Source: Uranotaenia lowii
Taxonomy: Eukaryota > Arthropoda > Insecta > Diptera > Culicidae
Direction: 5' to 3'
NCBI RefSeq assembly: GCF_029784155.1
Contig: NC_073691.1
Location: forward strand, 58,514,217 to 58,578,216
Length of the DNA stretch: 64,000 nt
The translations under genes were made by a program, and so were the position numbers. How positions within the stretch are numbered: the stretch's first letter is position 1; each line of letters opens with the position of its first letter. Of the stretch, positions 11,810 through 23,998 are shown piece by piece. The notes beneath the pieces were generated by a model. The model ran no database searches. It was not told the DNA's origin and worked only from the letters and a program-made list of their open reading frames with translations.

Positions 11810-13790
11810 ATTGTCATCCGGTACCCGTTTCTCAGTTTTTTTTTTTCTATTTTCTTAACATGTCCTTCTCGTCTTTGACTGTCTTCTTGCTTTTCCGAAG
11901 TTCCCGCTTCATTATTGCCCAATACTGTTCCGCCGCAGGGAGCTGCTCTGGACAGTTTGGCAGGTTCATGTCTTTTGGAACTAAATGGACAGAATTGGCC
12001 TCATACCACTCCAGGACACTTACGGCAAAAGGTGCTTCTCGAGGAACTCAGATTTGTAGATCTCGCCATTTACTGTGCCGTTTGTCACGAAAGGTTTACT
12101 CCTCAGTTCACAAGAGCAGATGCCACACATATTTGGAGGCAAACATTTTCTTCTTCTTAAGTTTGTCGTCCACATCGAACTTGCTCTTGCCGGTGAAAAT
12201 CTCCAACCCCGGAATTTGCTTAAAATCGGCTGTTATTTACGTTTCGTCGTCCATCAATCAGCAGACATATTTTATCAGCAACTTCTCGTACACACTAAGA
12301 TTGCAATTTCCCCCCTCAGGATAATGACTATCCGAATCACAGGGAAATTGCTTGATTTAAACGAAGTTCGAACGAAACCCCTCTCGAATCTCGGGGCGCT
12401 TCATTTCTTCTGAAATTCGCGATGAAATTCCTACGAACGTACAGGTGATCGCACAATCGTCCTGTATCACGGGAGAACCTCAGCTGTCAACCGTTTTTTG
12501 TCTCGCTTTTTATAAATAGTTTTTCTTTTTCGCCTTTGGCGGAAAGAAACGTAAAGTTTCCATTTGTGACGACAAAGCCCAAAGCAAACATCAAGGAAAT
12601 CAGCGGCGAAATGTTGCTCTTACGGCCATTTAGGACACTTCCTCCAGACGAGCCATCCATCAGCCAAGGAAAAACAGTGAAAAAAGTGAGCCGTAAATTG
12701 TGTTGTCTTAAAAAAAAAGAAGTAATTCACTTGATACCACTATCGAAAATTCTAATTTGTTATCTATTTCATAGATGTGGCCAGGATTCAGCGGAAACAT
12801 CGGTGATGCTGGTAGCCAGGCGGGAGGAACCTCTACGCCAAGGGATCTACCGGCCGTTGAAATTGGCCGTCGCGAAATACTTTGTTGCACACCAAGTTTC
12901 AGGTATTTGTTGTCAGAATAAATAGTTACATGAAGAATTACATTCCATTGTTTTTTTTTTCAGGCAATATACCGGAAGAATACAAACAGAATGCAGCAGC
13001 CATTTGATATTATTAAAAAAAATTCATCAATAAAAGTTCATTCAATTTTAACATGGGTTTTTTGTGCGAAATATATCCGTATTTTGCATGTAAATTTTGA
13101 AAGAAAACAGTCTCGAGGCTACAGGATAATTTCGAAACCTTCCTGCAAACCACAGGAGAACATCGTTTCGACCCTACAGATAATTTTGACAGTTGTTTTC
13201 CTGTAGTGATTTTCTGTCCCGAGATTTGTCCTGTAATTTCAGCTGTTGAAAATACAGGACGAAATCGTTCCGACCACAGGAGAAAAGATTAAGTGTGTAG
13301 AGCTTCCGTGCCCGAGTTTTAGCCGTCGATTGTTGCCGCTCATCGCGGTTTGGGAAGTTCTGTACCTTGTATGTAAGTAGTCCAGCTCTCTTCTTTGCAT
13401 TCTGGACGTAGCTCTCCGACATACCGATCTTTTTAGCAAAATTACGGCTTGAGGCGTTGGGATTTGCTTTAATCTCCCGCTTCAACTTTCCCTTCGTGTT
13501 TTTGTTTTCCAGTCCCGGTTTTCTTCTAGCTCCCTTGCCGTGGTCCAAGGTCCTTCAACACTCTGGAGACGGTTGAATGGTGAATTTTCATCATTTTTCC
13601 CAACTGCCGGTGCGACAGGTCAGGAAATTTCAGGTGTTTGGAAAGAATTTGTTTTCTCGACTCGCGTTGGTTCACCTCCATTATCGTTGAATCGAAAAAG
13701 ACGACTTCGAGTTTGACAACATGTAAACAATACACATCAATGATGGAGTGTGCGAAATTTGGTTGAATTTTTGACACAATAGGCGATGGG
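11810..13790 (-). mobile_element. Second DD37E-type Tc1/mariner remnant, split by a 1-kb insertion
   Basis: Minus-strand pieces 13790-13298 and 12290-11810 together give one transposase. N-terminal helix-turn-helix segments are clear (HRQLGKMMKIHHSTVSRVL at about 13550-13650, then the second helix-turn-helix before KKRAGLLTYKVQNFPNRD). After the insertion come DDET, FKQIPGLEIFTGK, KYVWHLLL and VLEWYEANSVHLVPKDMN, then QYWAIMKREL. The stretch holding the second catalytic Asp (FWPDLA in the copy at 25.7 kb) is deleted, and several stops and frameshifts are present. The outer inverted repeats were not resolved, so the ends are approximate. Confidence 0.75.
12291..13297 (+). mobile_element. 1-kb TA-target inverted-repeat element carrying exon-like segments
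   Basis: Short imperfect inverted repeats (CACACTAAGATT on the left, AGATTAAGTGTG on the right) flanked by TA (12289-12290, 13298-13299) sit inside the transposase at the ARKLYT motif. On the + strand the interior has two good GT-AG introns: 12686-12774 (gtgagc...ttcatag) and 12903-12963 (gtattt...tttttcag). A phase-0 reading gives ...PSISQGKTVKK then MWPGFSGNIGDAGSQAGG. The other exon-2 frame instead joins in phase to exon 3 as GNIPEEYKQNAAAI-stop. No family is recognised and no initiator is certain. It may be a captured fragment of a spliced gene. Confidence 0.5.
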
Positions 13791-15419
13791 CGCGCTCGAA
13801 ATCCCGGTATACGATTTCTCGTGCGTTAAACAGAGAAAGCAATAGCCTTCACTTCAATTTCACTCCGATTAGCTGTCATGCTTATGGAAATCTGTGTAAG
13901 AGTAAAGAGCAATCTTTATTCTTTTTAGCAGGCCCAAGCCCAATGGTAAAAAAGTTATGCCCTGTTGAATGTGTCGCAATTATTTCGTGTTCGCCCTTTA
14001 AGGGCAAAGTTCTTGTAAGTTATCAATAACAACAAGCCCATAGCGAAAATGGCAAATTAATCGTATTCAAGAAGGGACTGAAGTAACGGATCGTACTGAC
14101 CTTTTTATTTGGTACCAAAACGTCGGCGTTGTACTAAAATGTCTGTTCTGTAGTTTTCTTCTATTTTATCGCCCTCATATTATCCAGCGTATTGCTAGTA
14201 CGAAGGTAGATAGGCCATAGCTCAATTGATGTGAGTGAATTAGGGTGGATTATGGCCATTGCTGCCCAGTAATGAATTGGAGTAGACACTAAGCAGCACC
14301 GTGAAGGTTTCACTACCGAACCGGGCTACTTTGTTTCCGAATTACCTGTATTTGCTTTGCTTATCGGTTGTCGTCGTCGTAATACGATATTTGAGTGGAT
14401 TTTGTATTGATTGGGGCCAGGATTGGCTACTTGGATTAACTTAGCTGTACGAAAAAAATGTAAAGAAAAGTAAACCAAAGGTTGCTTTTCTAGCCATGGC
14501 TTGAATGATTTGCTTCTACACATAACTTCGAATCTGAATAGTTTATCTGATTTATTTGATGTGAATTCTTAGTCTTAATTTTGGTTTTGATTCTGAACAA
14601 ACATCACGTGGATGCTGACAATTCTTAATGGGAACTTTTTTTCTTGTTTTTTTATTTGTTGCTTGGTATCCGGAACCTTTTTGAACAGTACTTCCTGTTT
14701 TACAGCCTAACCTGAGAATGTCAAGGTAAGTGATTCGATTCCCAAAACATGTATGTATATCTACACATTTACAGTTCAATTTTAAGGACATGCAATTCGG
14801 TGTAACATGATACCATTGCTCATATTAATTTAAGCTTAATTTTTTTTCTTCTGGGCTTAGTAACAACGACCCATGTTTCATTTTGTTCCTTTTTATTCTG
14901 CATTTTTCCAAGGTATATTTACGTACGTCACATAAGAAGCTAGACTAGGGAACTAGGGGAAGCACATTTGGTCGAGTGACTCTTGAACGATTGAGCATTT
15001 TTTTCAAATGTTATTAGATAAAAGTAACTTAATAAAAAAAATCTTATTTTAAATGGTTTATTTAGGTTTTACTTCAGCACTACTTCAATAAAAAATAACT
15101 TTAATAATGAAATGCAGAGTTTTATTTCGTGACTGATAAGTTATTGACTGATTCGAAATGAAGGAAAACGGAAGAAAATTATTTGACATGGTGCCATTTA
15201 AATGAACTGAATTGAATGAGGAAATGCCCAATCTGTTGTCGTTTTAAGCTTAAAAGTCACGTTCGTTTTGATCCGTAGAAGCTACTTTTTGCAGGCTGTA
15301 ACTTTTTTTCAATTTAGACTGGAAGCTTTCGTTTGGGTTTCGGGTTCACCCGACTTCTTTGAAACAACTGTAAAACTGAAACTCTCTTCTTATTTAGATC
15401 AGCTACTGAATGCTAAAAA
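13791..15419. other. No gene or transposon recognised
   Basis: AT-rich DNA with only short chance frames on both strands. I see no terminal repeats, no splice-site pairs bounding coding sequence and no long repeats shared with the rest of the window. Confidence 0.5.
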
Positions 15420-15690
15420 AATCACTTAGTTTACAAGAAAGCTGAAGTTAGAAGCTATACGTTGCACACAAGGATATTTTTCTAATGTTTTAAGATTATG
15501 ACCACAAAAAATGCAAAAAAATGTGTTGTCGTACTCGTCAATCAATGAAACGTCAAAATTGTTTAAGTCACACCAGATAAATTTAGAAAGGAGGATTGTA
15601 AAGTTGACGTAATTTGGCACATATTCGCATCTTTAGATTTTCAAAATACGAAATATTGAATATTTGACGAATTTTCAAAAGTGGCTGTTC
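15420..15690. repeat. Dispersed repeat, copy 1 (second copy at 38.1-39.5 kb)
   Basis: The run containing GTTAGAAGCTATACGTTGCAC, GACCACAAAAAATG, ATCAATGAAACGTCAAAA, TTTGGCACATATTCGCAT and TTTGACGAATTTT reappears in the same order at 38101-38391 plus 39349-39480. The copies are roughly 75-80% similar by eye. Unknown family; the RTE-like LINE starts at its right edge. Confidence 0.7.
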
Positions 15691-16051
15691 CTCATGGTGG
15701 CTGTTTAGCATGAAAACACGGACACGAATTGAAACTTGGAACGTTTTAACCCTTGCCCAACAAGGCAAACTGGAACAACTTGCTAGAGAGGCTAGCCGCT
15801 AGCCGCATCAAGCTTGAAATTCTTGGACTGAGCGAAGTCCGCTGGCCTTATACTGGAGAACACAAGACACAATCCGGGCAAGTCCTGCTTTACTCTGGCA
15901 TACGAGGAGAACATGCTACTCGGGAACGAGGAGTTGGTTTCCTATTAAGCACGCAGGCCCATGCAGCCCTCATAAGATGGGAACCGATAAACGAACGAAT
16001 AATCGTAGCCAGATTCAGAACACGGGTTAGAAACCTTACAATGGTCCAGTG

Positions 16052-16995
16052 TAGAGATGTACCGAATAGTGGTATTCGGCGAACGGCCGAATACCGAATA
16101 TTGACCTTTTCAACTATTCGGCCAAACGAATATTCGGCCGAATATTCGGTTGAATATTCGGTTGAAAATTCTATTGAGTTTTTAAGAAAAAAAAACTCAA
16201 GCGATTATTTCAATGATTTCTATTTCTTCCATATTAATGCCCCGCATGTCGCTTCTAGGGCGTTTATCACCAAAGAGATTGCTTTTCTGATATTGAATTA
16301 TATGAAGGTCGAATTTAAGCAAGATATCTTCAAAATAGTTGTTGAAAAGATAGATGATTTTTAACCTTAAGCATACCATACTTTCAACCACAAATATCCA
16401 CGCGGTCAGACATTCAGGACGATTATTGAAAAAAAATGAAAAAGGGCAATATTTATGTATATTTTGAAATTTTTGAAAAACCGTAATTGAACACAAAATC
16501 TAAAAAAGTCTAAAGAGGAATTTGAATTTTTTATTTGATTAAGCAAATAATCTGAATCAACCCGAGCCAAAATTGGGAAGTTTTAAACAATATCTGGGCA
16601 TCCCGGCCAGATTTGACTTATCTGGATTTTTTACTGGATTTATGGGCAAGCTTGAATATATCCAGAAAATCTGGAATAAATTATAATCAAAGTATAAAGC
16701 GATACCGTTGAGCATTCTCCTGTACGATCTACAGTGAAAGATACGCGGATACACCTAAGATGTTTTGCTGAAACCATAAGTTTTTAATGATTGTGTAGCT
16801 TTTACAACATTACTTTTGAATATTTATAAATTATCCCAAATTATTCGAAAAATTTCCAAGTCTGTAGTAGATATTCGGCCTATTCGGCCGAATACTTAGC
16901 TCAACTATTCGGTGAGCCGAATATTCGGCTTAACGGTTTTTTCGGTGGTATTCGGCGCGGAATATTCGTCCGACCGAATATTCGGTACATCTCTA
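16052..16995. mobile_element. hAT-type non-autonomous element with ATTCGGCCGAAT arrays
   Basis: Inverted termini TAGAGATGTACCGAATA and complement, flanked by an exact 8-bp duplication gtccagtg (16044-16051, 16996-17003). The outer 100 bases on each side are packed with ATTCGGCCGAAT-like palindromes. No transposase. Removing it restores the LINE endonuclease frame. Confidence 0.85.
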
Positions 16996-18540
16996 GTCCA
17001 GTGGTATGCGCCAACTGACGTTGCCGATTTGCAGGAGAAAGAGCAGTTTTACAGTCAACTGAACAGCGTGGTAGAGAGAATTCCGAAGGGTGACATTCAA
17101 ATCCATTTGGGCGACTTCAACGCAAAGATTGGCTCCGACAATCAAGACCTTGAGCGCAGCATGGGGCGCCATGGCCTAGGACAGATGAGCGAAAACGGAG
17201 AGCTGTTTGTAGAATTTTGTGGCAACAACAACATGATCGGTGGATCGCTCTTCCCCCATCGATCAGCACATAAGGTCACTTGGGTATCTCGAGATGGCCG
17301 ACAGAAAATCAAATTGACCACATTTGCATCAGCCGAAAATGGAGAATGAGCCTTCTTGATGTCCGCAACAAACGAAGCGCAGACATTGCATTTGACCATC
17401 ACCTCGTCCTTGGCGAAATACGACTGAGAGTTGCGCGTGTCCAACGGCGCGAGGAGAAAGTCGGGTGTCGATACGACGTCCGCCGGTTGGAGAATTCAGA
17501 AGTGAAATGGGCATACGTTGAACAGCTAGAATCCCGAGCCTCGGAATTGGCGACAGACGGAACAGTCGAAGAACAGTGGTGTGGAATCAAGAATGCCTTT
17601 ATCACGACGAGCTACTCTCGGTACTCTCGGTAAAGTTCGTGGAAGAAGAAGTGAATGGATGTCAGATGAAACTTGGAGGATGGTCGATGATCGGAGAAAG
17701 GCGAAAGTCGGAATTGAGCAGGCATGTACTGGGTCAGCCAAAGCAGCCGCCCGCTTACGATATGCGGAGCTGAAAAAGGCAGTTAAACGAGCTTGTAGAC
17801 GAGACAAGAGAGCCTCGACAAACTCCCTAGCCGAAGAGGGAGAAAGAGCCGCCGCCAATGGAGATATCCGATTACTTTATGACATTTCTCGTCGCCTCAG
17901 TGGTGCAAGGACTAATGCAAGAATGCCGCTGAAAGACCGAGCAGGTCAGTTATTTACCGATCGAACAGATCAGCTCAAACGCACTTCGAACAACTCTTCC
18001 GAGTCACGAATAGCGATGGCCAACAAAATCCGCAGCTCGAAGCGCCAACAGTAAGTCGCATAAATGGCGTCAACTCGGAAGCGCCTTCGCTGGCTGAAAT
18101 AGAAGCGGCAATCAAAAACATGAAATCCAACAAAGCACCTGGGATCGATTGCATCCCTGCTGAAATGCTGAAAGCCGACCCTGCCCTATCAGCACAAATG
18201 TTGCACCGTCTTTTCGCTGACATCTGGGATACTGCAACATTCCCGGCCGACTGGATGCAGGGTATCCTCGTAAAGGTCCCGAAGAAAGGAGACCTGACAG
18301 AGTGCGATAACTGGCTAGGCATAACGTTGATCTGTACAACCCTCAAAGTACTCTGCAAAGTGATCCTTAACAGGATCCAGGAGAAAATTGACGCTACACT
18401 CCGACGGCAACAAGCTGGATTCCGATCCGGACGATCATGTGTGGACCACATCACAACGCTACGAATCATACTGGAACAAATCAACGAATTCCAGGACTCT
18501 CTTCTGCTGGTGTTCGTTGATTTCGAAAAAGCATCTGGGC

Positions 18541-20088
18541 TAGGGTGGTCTAACCGGTTTTACCGAAACCGGTAAAACCGGTAAAACCGTCCATTTTCCA
18601 ATACCGGAAATACCGACTTTTGGGACGGTAAAAAACCGGGATTTCCGGTAAATTTTTCATCAACTTTTCATCAACTTTTCATCATCTTTTCATCAACGAC
18701 ACTGTAATAAAATTGACACAGCTAAATGTTTTTTTACCAAATATGTATGAGTACAAATTCTTATATTTTGTTCAATCAGTTTCAAACTCTAAGCTCAATA
18801 AACCTTGCTACAAGGTTTAAGTATTTGAGATATGATTGTTGCTAAAATTTGCCGATGTACTTTTTGAATTAAAGCTAGAGTGGCGTTTAAAAAAGCATTG
18901 ACAAGCTGCTATCTCTCATTCAGATGAAATATTTTCATGAAACTTTACACATTTCAGTTCAGCTATCGAACTAACGCTTCACAACATTTCAAAACTGTAC
19001 AAGTGAACAATGACTGAAAAAAGAAACAGCTACAAGAAATTTAAGATTGCTTGATTATTATATCACAGTAGTTTTCATTGAAAAACTGGAATTTGGTCAA
19101 AAGATGCTAACATGTTTTATCTATAAACAGGCCAAGTTTTCAAAATCGTTCTAAACGGTGAAGGGCTTTCAAAAATTAAAAACCAAAAATGTTGATTAGA
19201 AACTTCCTACTTTGTTTTAAAAATTAAAATGTTTCAACAGAGCCAACATTTAAACACATGTTGATATATTTGTATGAAATTTCTCTATCAATATTTTCAA
19301 GTTAATTGATGAAACTCTGTTGTTTTTATTTTTAATGCGGTTGAAGCATTTTCTTTTTCCGACAAAGCAGTAAAAAAGTTTTTATAAATTTGCAACAGTT
19401 TTATAGCAACAAAGAGCGTATGGATCAGATCCAAACAACTATATTTATTGCTGAATTTTGACTGATTTTTTAAAAGATTTTCTATTCTATTTGTTTGTTT
19501 TAATTTTGGAAAGGCAAACATAATGCTATCACGACCTAGGTTGCGAGGAAAACATTCGTATTTAAGACAACAATAATCTGTAATTTTGTGAGTCAACCAA
19601 AAACTTTGTGACAGTGTTTGAGTTTTGTTTGGTAATTGATTAAGTCAAATTTCGTATCATTTTCATGAAAGACTATAAAAATTTTTACTAAATCTGTAAA
19701 ATTTATTCTTCAATACTGTTCTACAGAGTTTAGGACAAAAATTCGTCGCAAACTATATTAAACTTCTATTATTTCTGCATCCTCAATGTGAAATTTCAAA
19801 TAATAAAATGACGATAATAAATATCATGATTATCATGAGGGTGATGATAGATTTATTACAAAGTGATAATTTAAAGGCTTAATGCAATATTTTTCAATTG
19901 AAAATGTTGCAAATCTATTGCGTTATAAATTCTGCGCATTTTATGCCATTACTACTGCAATTAGACGAAACCTTTTCATGAATTCGATATACTTTGAAAA
20001 ATACCGGTTTTACCGGTTTTATCGGTTTGTAAAATTCCAAATACCGAAATACCGGATTTGAAAAAAACCGGTAAATCCGACCACCCTA
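18541..20088. mobile_element. hAT-type non-autonomous element with ACCGGTTTTACCGG ends
   Basis: Termini TAGGGTGGTC / GACCACCCTA are flanked by the exact 8-bp duplication atctgggc (18533-18540, 20089-20096). Subterminal AACCGGTAAAACCGGT repeats occur at both ends. The 1.3-kb AT-rich core shows no credible transposase frame. Confidence 0.85.
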
Positions 20089-20874
20089 ATCTGGGCGGCT
20101 CTAAGGCGAAGAGGAGTACCAGAGAAACTAGTCCATCTCATCGAAGCACAATACGAGGCATTTTCGTGCAAGTCTTGCACGGCGGTGTCTTGTCCGAACC
20201 AATCCCGGTAACTGCTGGAGTGAGACAAGGATGTATTCTATCACCGCTACTTTTTCTAATCGTAATGGATGAGATTCTGATTGGATCAATTGACTGTGCA
20301 CCGAACCGAGGATTGCCGTGGAATCCCTCAATCCCAGCAACTGAACGACCTTGATCTGGCTGACGATATTGTTTTGCTCGCCCAAACACAACCGGACATG
20401 CAGAGCAAACTCGACGACCTCACCGAAAGTTCCAAGGCAGCAGGTCTCAAAGTCAATGTCTGAAAGACCAAGTCGATGGAGATCAACACAGACAATATCT
20501 CCAGTTTCATGGTAGCTGGGCAACAAGTTGAGAAAGTGGAGTGCTTCCAGTATCTTGGTAGCCAGATAATGCCTGATGGTGGTACCAGAAAAGACATCGA
20601 AACCCGGATCAGAAAGGCCCGATTTGCGCTGCGAAGAGATGAAAACGAGATTTGCAGAGAGGCGCTAGATTGGAATCCAGAAGGTCATCGAAGAAGAGGC
20701 AGACCCAGAAACTCGTGGCGGCGAAGCCTAGCCGCTGAAATCCGAACTGTCGACGAGAATCTTGACTGGGACCAAGTGAAGACGCTGGCTCCGGATCGTC
20801 AACAGTGGAGGTCTTTTACCACGGCCCTATGCACCGGAGGATCGGCGCGGGATCATTAAGTAAGTAAGTAAATA

Positions 20875-22850
20875 AATTAGTAAAAACTATAGGGAAATAT
20901 AGTTTTTATAACTTTAAGTTGCTTCCTCAGGTTGTTTTTCAAACCTGGAATTTGAAACAAGTTGAACACCACTGACTTTCAGTGTGTGCTGCACGGCTAA
21001 CTATGACCCAAAACACAAACACTCAAAACCCAAAACTTGTAGCATTATCACAATTTACTTACATAAAACTTCACTAATAGAACATATTCAAAACCTAGGC
21101 TAGCTTACATTATTTTATCCTACTTACGGGCCCGTATTTCCTACCTTAGTGTACAAACTGACAAACAAGACGAACAACACCCATATCACAGTTGGTTCGG
21201 CACAGGAATATCACAGCTTTTGCGTCGGATCGACGATCACAGCATCTGGCAACCCTGCCTGGCTGCACTGCTCAACGGGCGCATGGCAAAGGCCCCGGAG
21301 CATCTCCGCTGTCTGCTTCCTGCTGGTTGTGTTGCAGCATGGCCAAACGAGCTGGGCTCCATAGTGCGTTGAGCTCCCGAACTCGGCTCTCCAACAACGG
21401 CCCTGTAGAAAACCAAATGTTGTTCCTTTTTCTCAAAAGTTTCATAAGCGCTAATCGTCACTCACCCAGTTGGGGCCGTTGGAATTAAGACTACCAGCAC
21501 AGTCTACCATCTTCGACGCTGGATGTTGTGGCGAGATGCCTGGGAGTTGAAAAGAATGGATGTTTATCCAATCCGTTTGTTCCGAATTATTTTCGCTCAC
21601 CTCTCGCCGATGGGAAACGACCGGTTCCTTTATAATTTACGGCTTCGGGATGCAACGGACTGCGCGAAACAAACCGAAACGGTGAATTGTTTTGCTGTTC
21701 TATGTTGTTTTCTTCTCTTTTTGTTTATGTTTACACATGTGTTTTCGTTTGACAGGTTACACTCTTAATTATAAACATTGAATGTTGGCTTGAATTAACA
21801 CAATCACTACACGCTCAGAACTAAATAGCCATAAAAAATAAATTACAATGCTACAAATTTTCTGGAAAAACGACTGGAAAATCAGGGAATTTTATTACTA
21901 GATATGAGTCGACACCCTGTCATTATTTTCAACCGCAGTTCATATCCGGATACTCAAATTTCTAAATATAAGCCCGCACTCTGATATTTTTCGCCTGTTG
22001 AATGAATATTGGATGCAATCGTGCATTCCCCTGAATTGCACAACACTTTGTTTTCCAGAAACAAAATCTTCGATGCACAAACCCAAAATCACAAAATCAC
22101 TTTTTTTAACATTAGCCTAACACAACTAGGTACAACCTGCTCCCGATCATTCGGCGACAGTATTTTTCGCGTATACAACTGATAGTTTCACTTGAAAACT
22201 GCCCATTTTCCGGAAAAAATGACGAGCACGAAAAAAAAACACGTTCCTGGCTGGAACCAGATAACAAAAACCACGACCCACCCGTTAAGCTACCCTTTTC
22301 ATGTCATTAAATGTGATTAACTATATTTTACCGGGATTTCTCCGGTAGAAACTTTTACACACTATCCCAGCCTTCACTTTGATACACTTTTAAACGATTT
22401 TATTCCCACATTTCGATTTTAAATTTAGTATTTTACAGAATTTTCGCGGACCAAATTTTGGGTTGAATACCTGATCTTGGAACCAAAACTGAATTTTGGT
22501 TTCCTTTTGTTAATTTTTCCAGTTTAGGGGTCTAAACTCCCGGTTTTTTTCGGTGCGATTTTTAATTCCCGGTTTTTCCGGTTTAGTTCACTTTTCAGCC
22601 TTTTTAGCTGACCACAATGCCACGTGCAGGGTTTGATCCTCATTCGTTTTCAAGTACTCTGGCCAAGTTTGAACATATTTGAGTATAAGTTTCTAGCGTG
22701 TGCTAGGATTTTTAGTGCAAAAAGTCATTTTTTCTTGAAAAGTTTCGTAGATGTGCTCTATAGAAAGCTATTGTGAATATTAAATGATGGTTTTATAGTG
22801 CACTGTAATTGGTATGACATTTTTCCTAAGAACATTGCTATGTTATTCTA
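20875..22850. other. Mixed unassigned DNA; GC-rich island at 21.18-21.67 kb
   Basis: Apart from the candidate small gene at 21211-21510, I recognise nothing. The island is distinctly GC-rich against its surroundings and has a TATA-like TTATAAAGG on the minus strand (21627-21635). The 22.3-22.6 kb part has repeated CCGGTTTTTCCGG-like strings that may be the end of another hAT-type element. Confidence 0.4.
21211..21510 (-). CDS. Candidate two-exon small protein, unknown function
   Basis: On the minus strand an ATG at 21510-21508 opens 15 codons (MVDCAGSLNSNGPNW) that end exactly at a strong donor (GTGAGT). A 63-bp intron (21403-21465) ends in TTTTCTACAG, and exon 2 (21402-21211) stays open in phase 0 for 63 codons to TGA, giving 78 residues. 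Exon 2 is Cys-containing (WPCCNTTSRKQTAEMLRGLC...). A TATA-like box lies about 120 bp upstream, and the intron length is typical of insects. The region is GC-rich and has competing frames on both strands, so chance is possible. No family recognised. Confidence 0.3.
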
Positions 22851-22854
22851 TGCT

Positions 22855-22955
22855 ATGGTGGAGGCCAACGACAACTAACTATAGCTCCTTCCACATGACG
22901 GTAAGCCAGAAGAAGCTCTATAAGATTCACTTTCGTCGATGCTTAGAGATAGTAA
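22855..22955 (+). repeat. Short LINE 3'-end fragment with (TAAG/TGAG) tail
   Basis: About 90 bases end in agtaagtaagtgagtgaaata, the same kind of tail as the RTE-like element at 20.87 kb. Only the 3' end is present. Confidence 0.35.
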
Positions 22956-23998
22956 GTAAGTGAGTGAAATAAAAAAAATATAGTCACAACATTCAATGAG
23001 CACTGCGCTCCTTTGCTTTTGCATTGTCTGTTCGAGCCGGCAGAAGTAGTAAGTTAGTTGATACGCGACTCCGAACCGTTTCGGAAGTATTGAACCGAGG
23101 TTGAACCGTTGTTAGTTCCACCACTTTCGTTGACTCCAGTCGACCTAGGTTCCCGGGTCGTGATAGAGAAAAAAAATTACCTGGGTCGGCGGCACCTAAA
23201 TATTTGCGGGTTAAAAAAAGGAAAGCGCCTAATGAAAGGGAACAAAACTATAACAAGGATCATTGAGTTGAAAAGGTTATCGGTCATAGGCAAACAGTTT
23301 GCAGGTGGCTTGAACTTGAATAACAATAAGAAGTGCCAGTGGGGGTTTTAACGAGTTAACGGGGGCTAAAACAAAGAGTTAATACGGCGTTTGGTTATGT
23401 TTGAATGGTTATAACCCTTTAAATTAAAGTTTTAAACAGTGAGGGAAAATTAATTCGATTAAAAACACGCTTCATTCATGAAAGTGCAGTTGAATCGAGA
23501 ATTGTGTTTCTATATCTCAGCCTCTCTTAAGTACTTAACACCCTCAACACATCTGCCGGTGGATTGAATGTTGTACCACTTGACGGTGACAAAGAGTGGC
23601 TGCCCTACTTACACGTCGAGTGAGCATGGTTTAGCGAATATTTAAATCATAAATGAACCATCCAACTCGATTAGTACTAAAATTGTGTCACTACAGCTTT
23701 GTGTAGCACTTAGTGAAGGACTTGGGAAGTGTACGAAACAAACTTAGCAGCAAACAAAAAACTTCGAAGAAATTTTTTAGTAATCCAAACTGCAACTATG
23801 TAGGGAACAATAAAAAACAAATAAAAATAAAATGAGAATGTGCTCAAGAATAACATTCAATTCTAAACAATCTTCTATTGTCAACTGTTCTCCCAGTGAT
23901 ATTGACAGAGTAATTTCGTTTTAAAAAAAAAACTTTCCCCATAACAGATAAACTACCCTAAAATATAGTACAAAACCAACAAAAAAAAAACACGCACC
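22956..23998 (+). promoter_or_regulatory. Upstream region and probable 5' UTR of the beta-mannosidase gene
   Basis: About 1 kb without transposon signatures before the start codon at 23999. It is moderately GC-rich at 23.0-23.3 kb and AT-rich nearer the gene. The bases before the ATG (gcaccATG) fit insect initiation context. No TATA box or clear initiator could be chosen, so promoter limits are a guess. Confidence 0.3.

Larger units (their letters stand above)
15710..20874 (+). mobile_element. RTE-like non-LTR retrotransposon, decayed, split by two hAT-type elements
   Basis: The open stretch begins at an ATG at 15710 (MKTRTRIETWNVLTL), an apurinic endonuclease start, with GLSEVRW at about 15830. 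After the insertion at 16052-16995 come CYAPTDVADLQEKE, LGDFNAKIG and AFDHHLVLGEIRL (endonuclease). Next are the linker, the RT region KSNKAPGIDCIPAE, VPKKGD and RSGRSCVDHITTLR. After the second insertion (18541-20088) come GVRQGCILSPLLF, LADDIVLLA and a C-terminal GRPRNSWRR segment, ending in a (TAAG)n tail at 20857-20874. A 7-bp duplication near 15790, further frameshifts and an in-frame stop near 20461 make it inactive. The clade call rests on layout and tail. Confidence 0.8.

Noticed and set aside
15753..16364. 203-codon frame as one protein
   Set aside because: Only its first 90 codons are LINE endonuclease; the rest reads into the hAT-type insertion.
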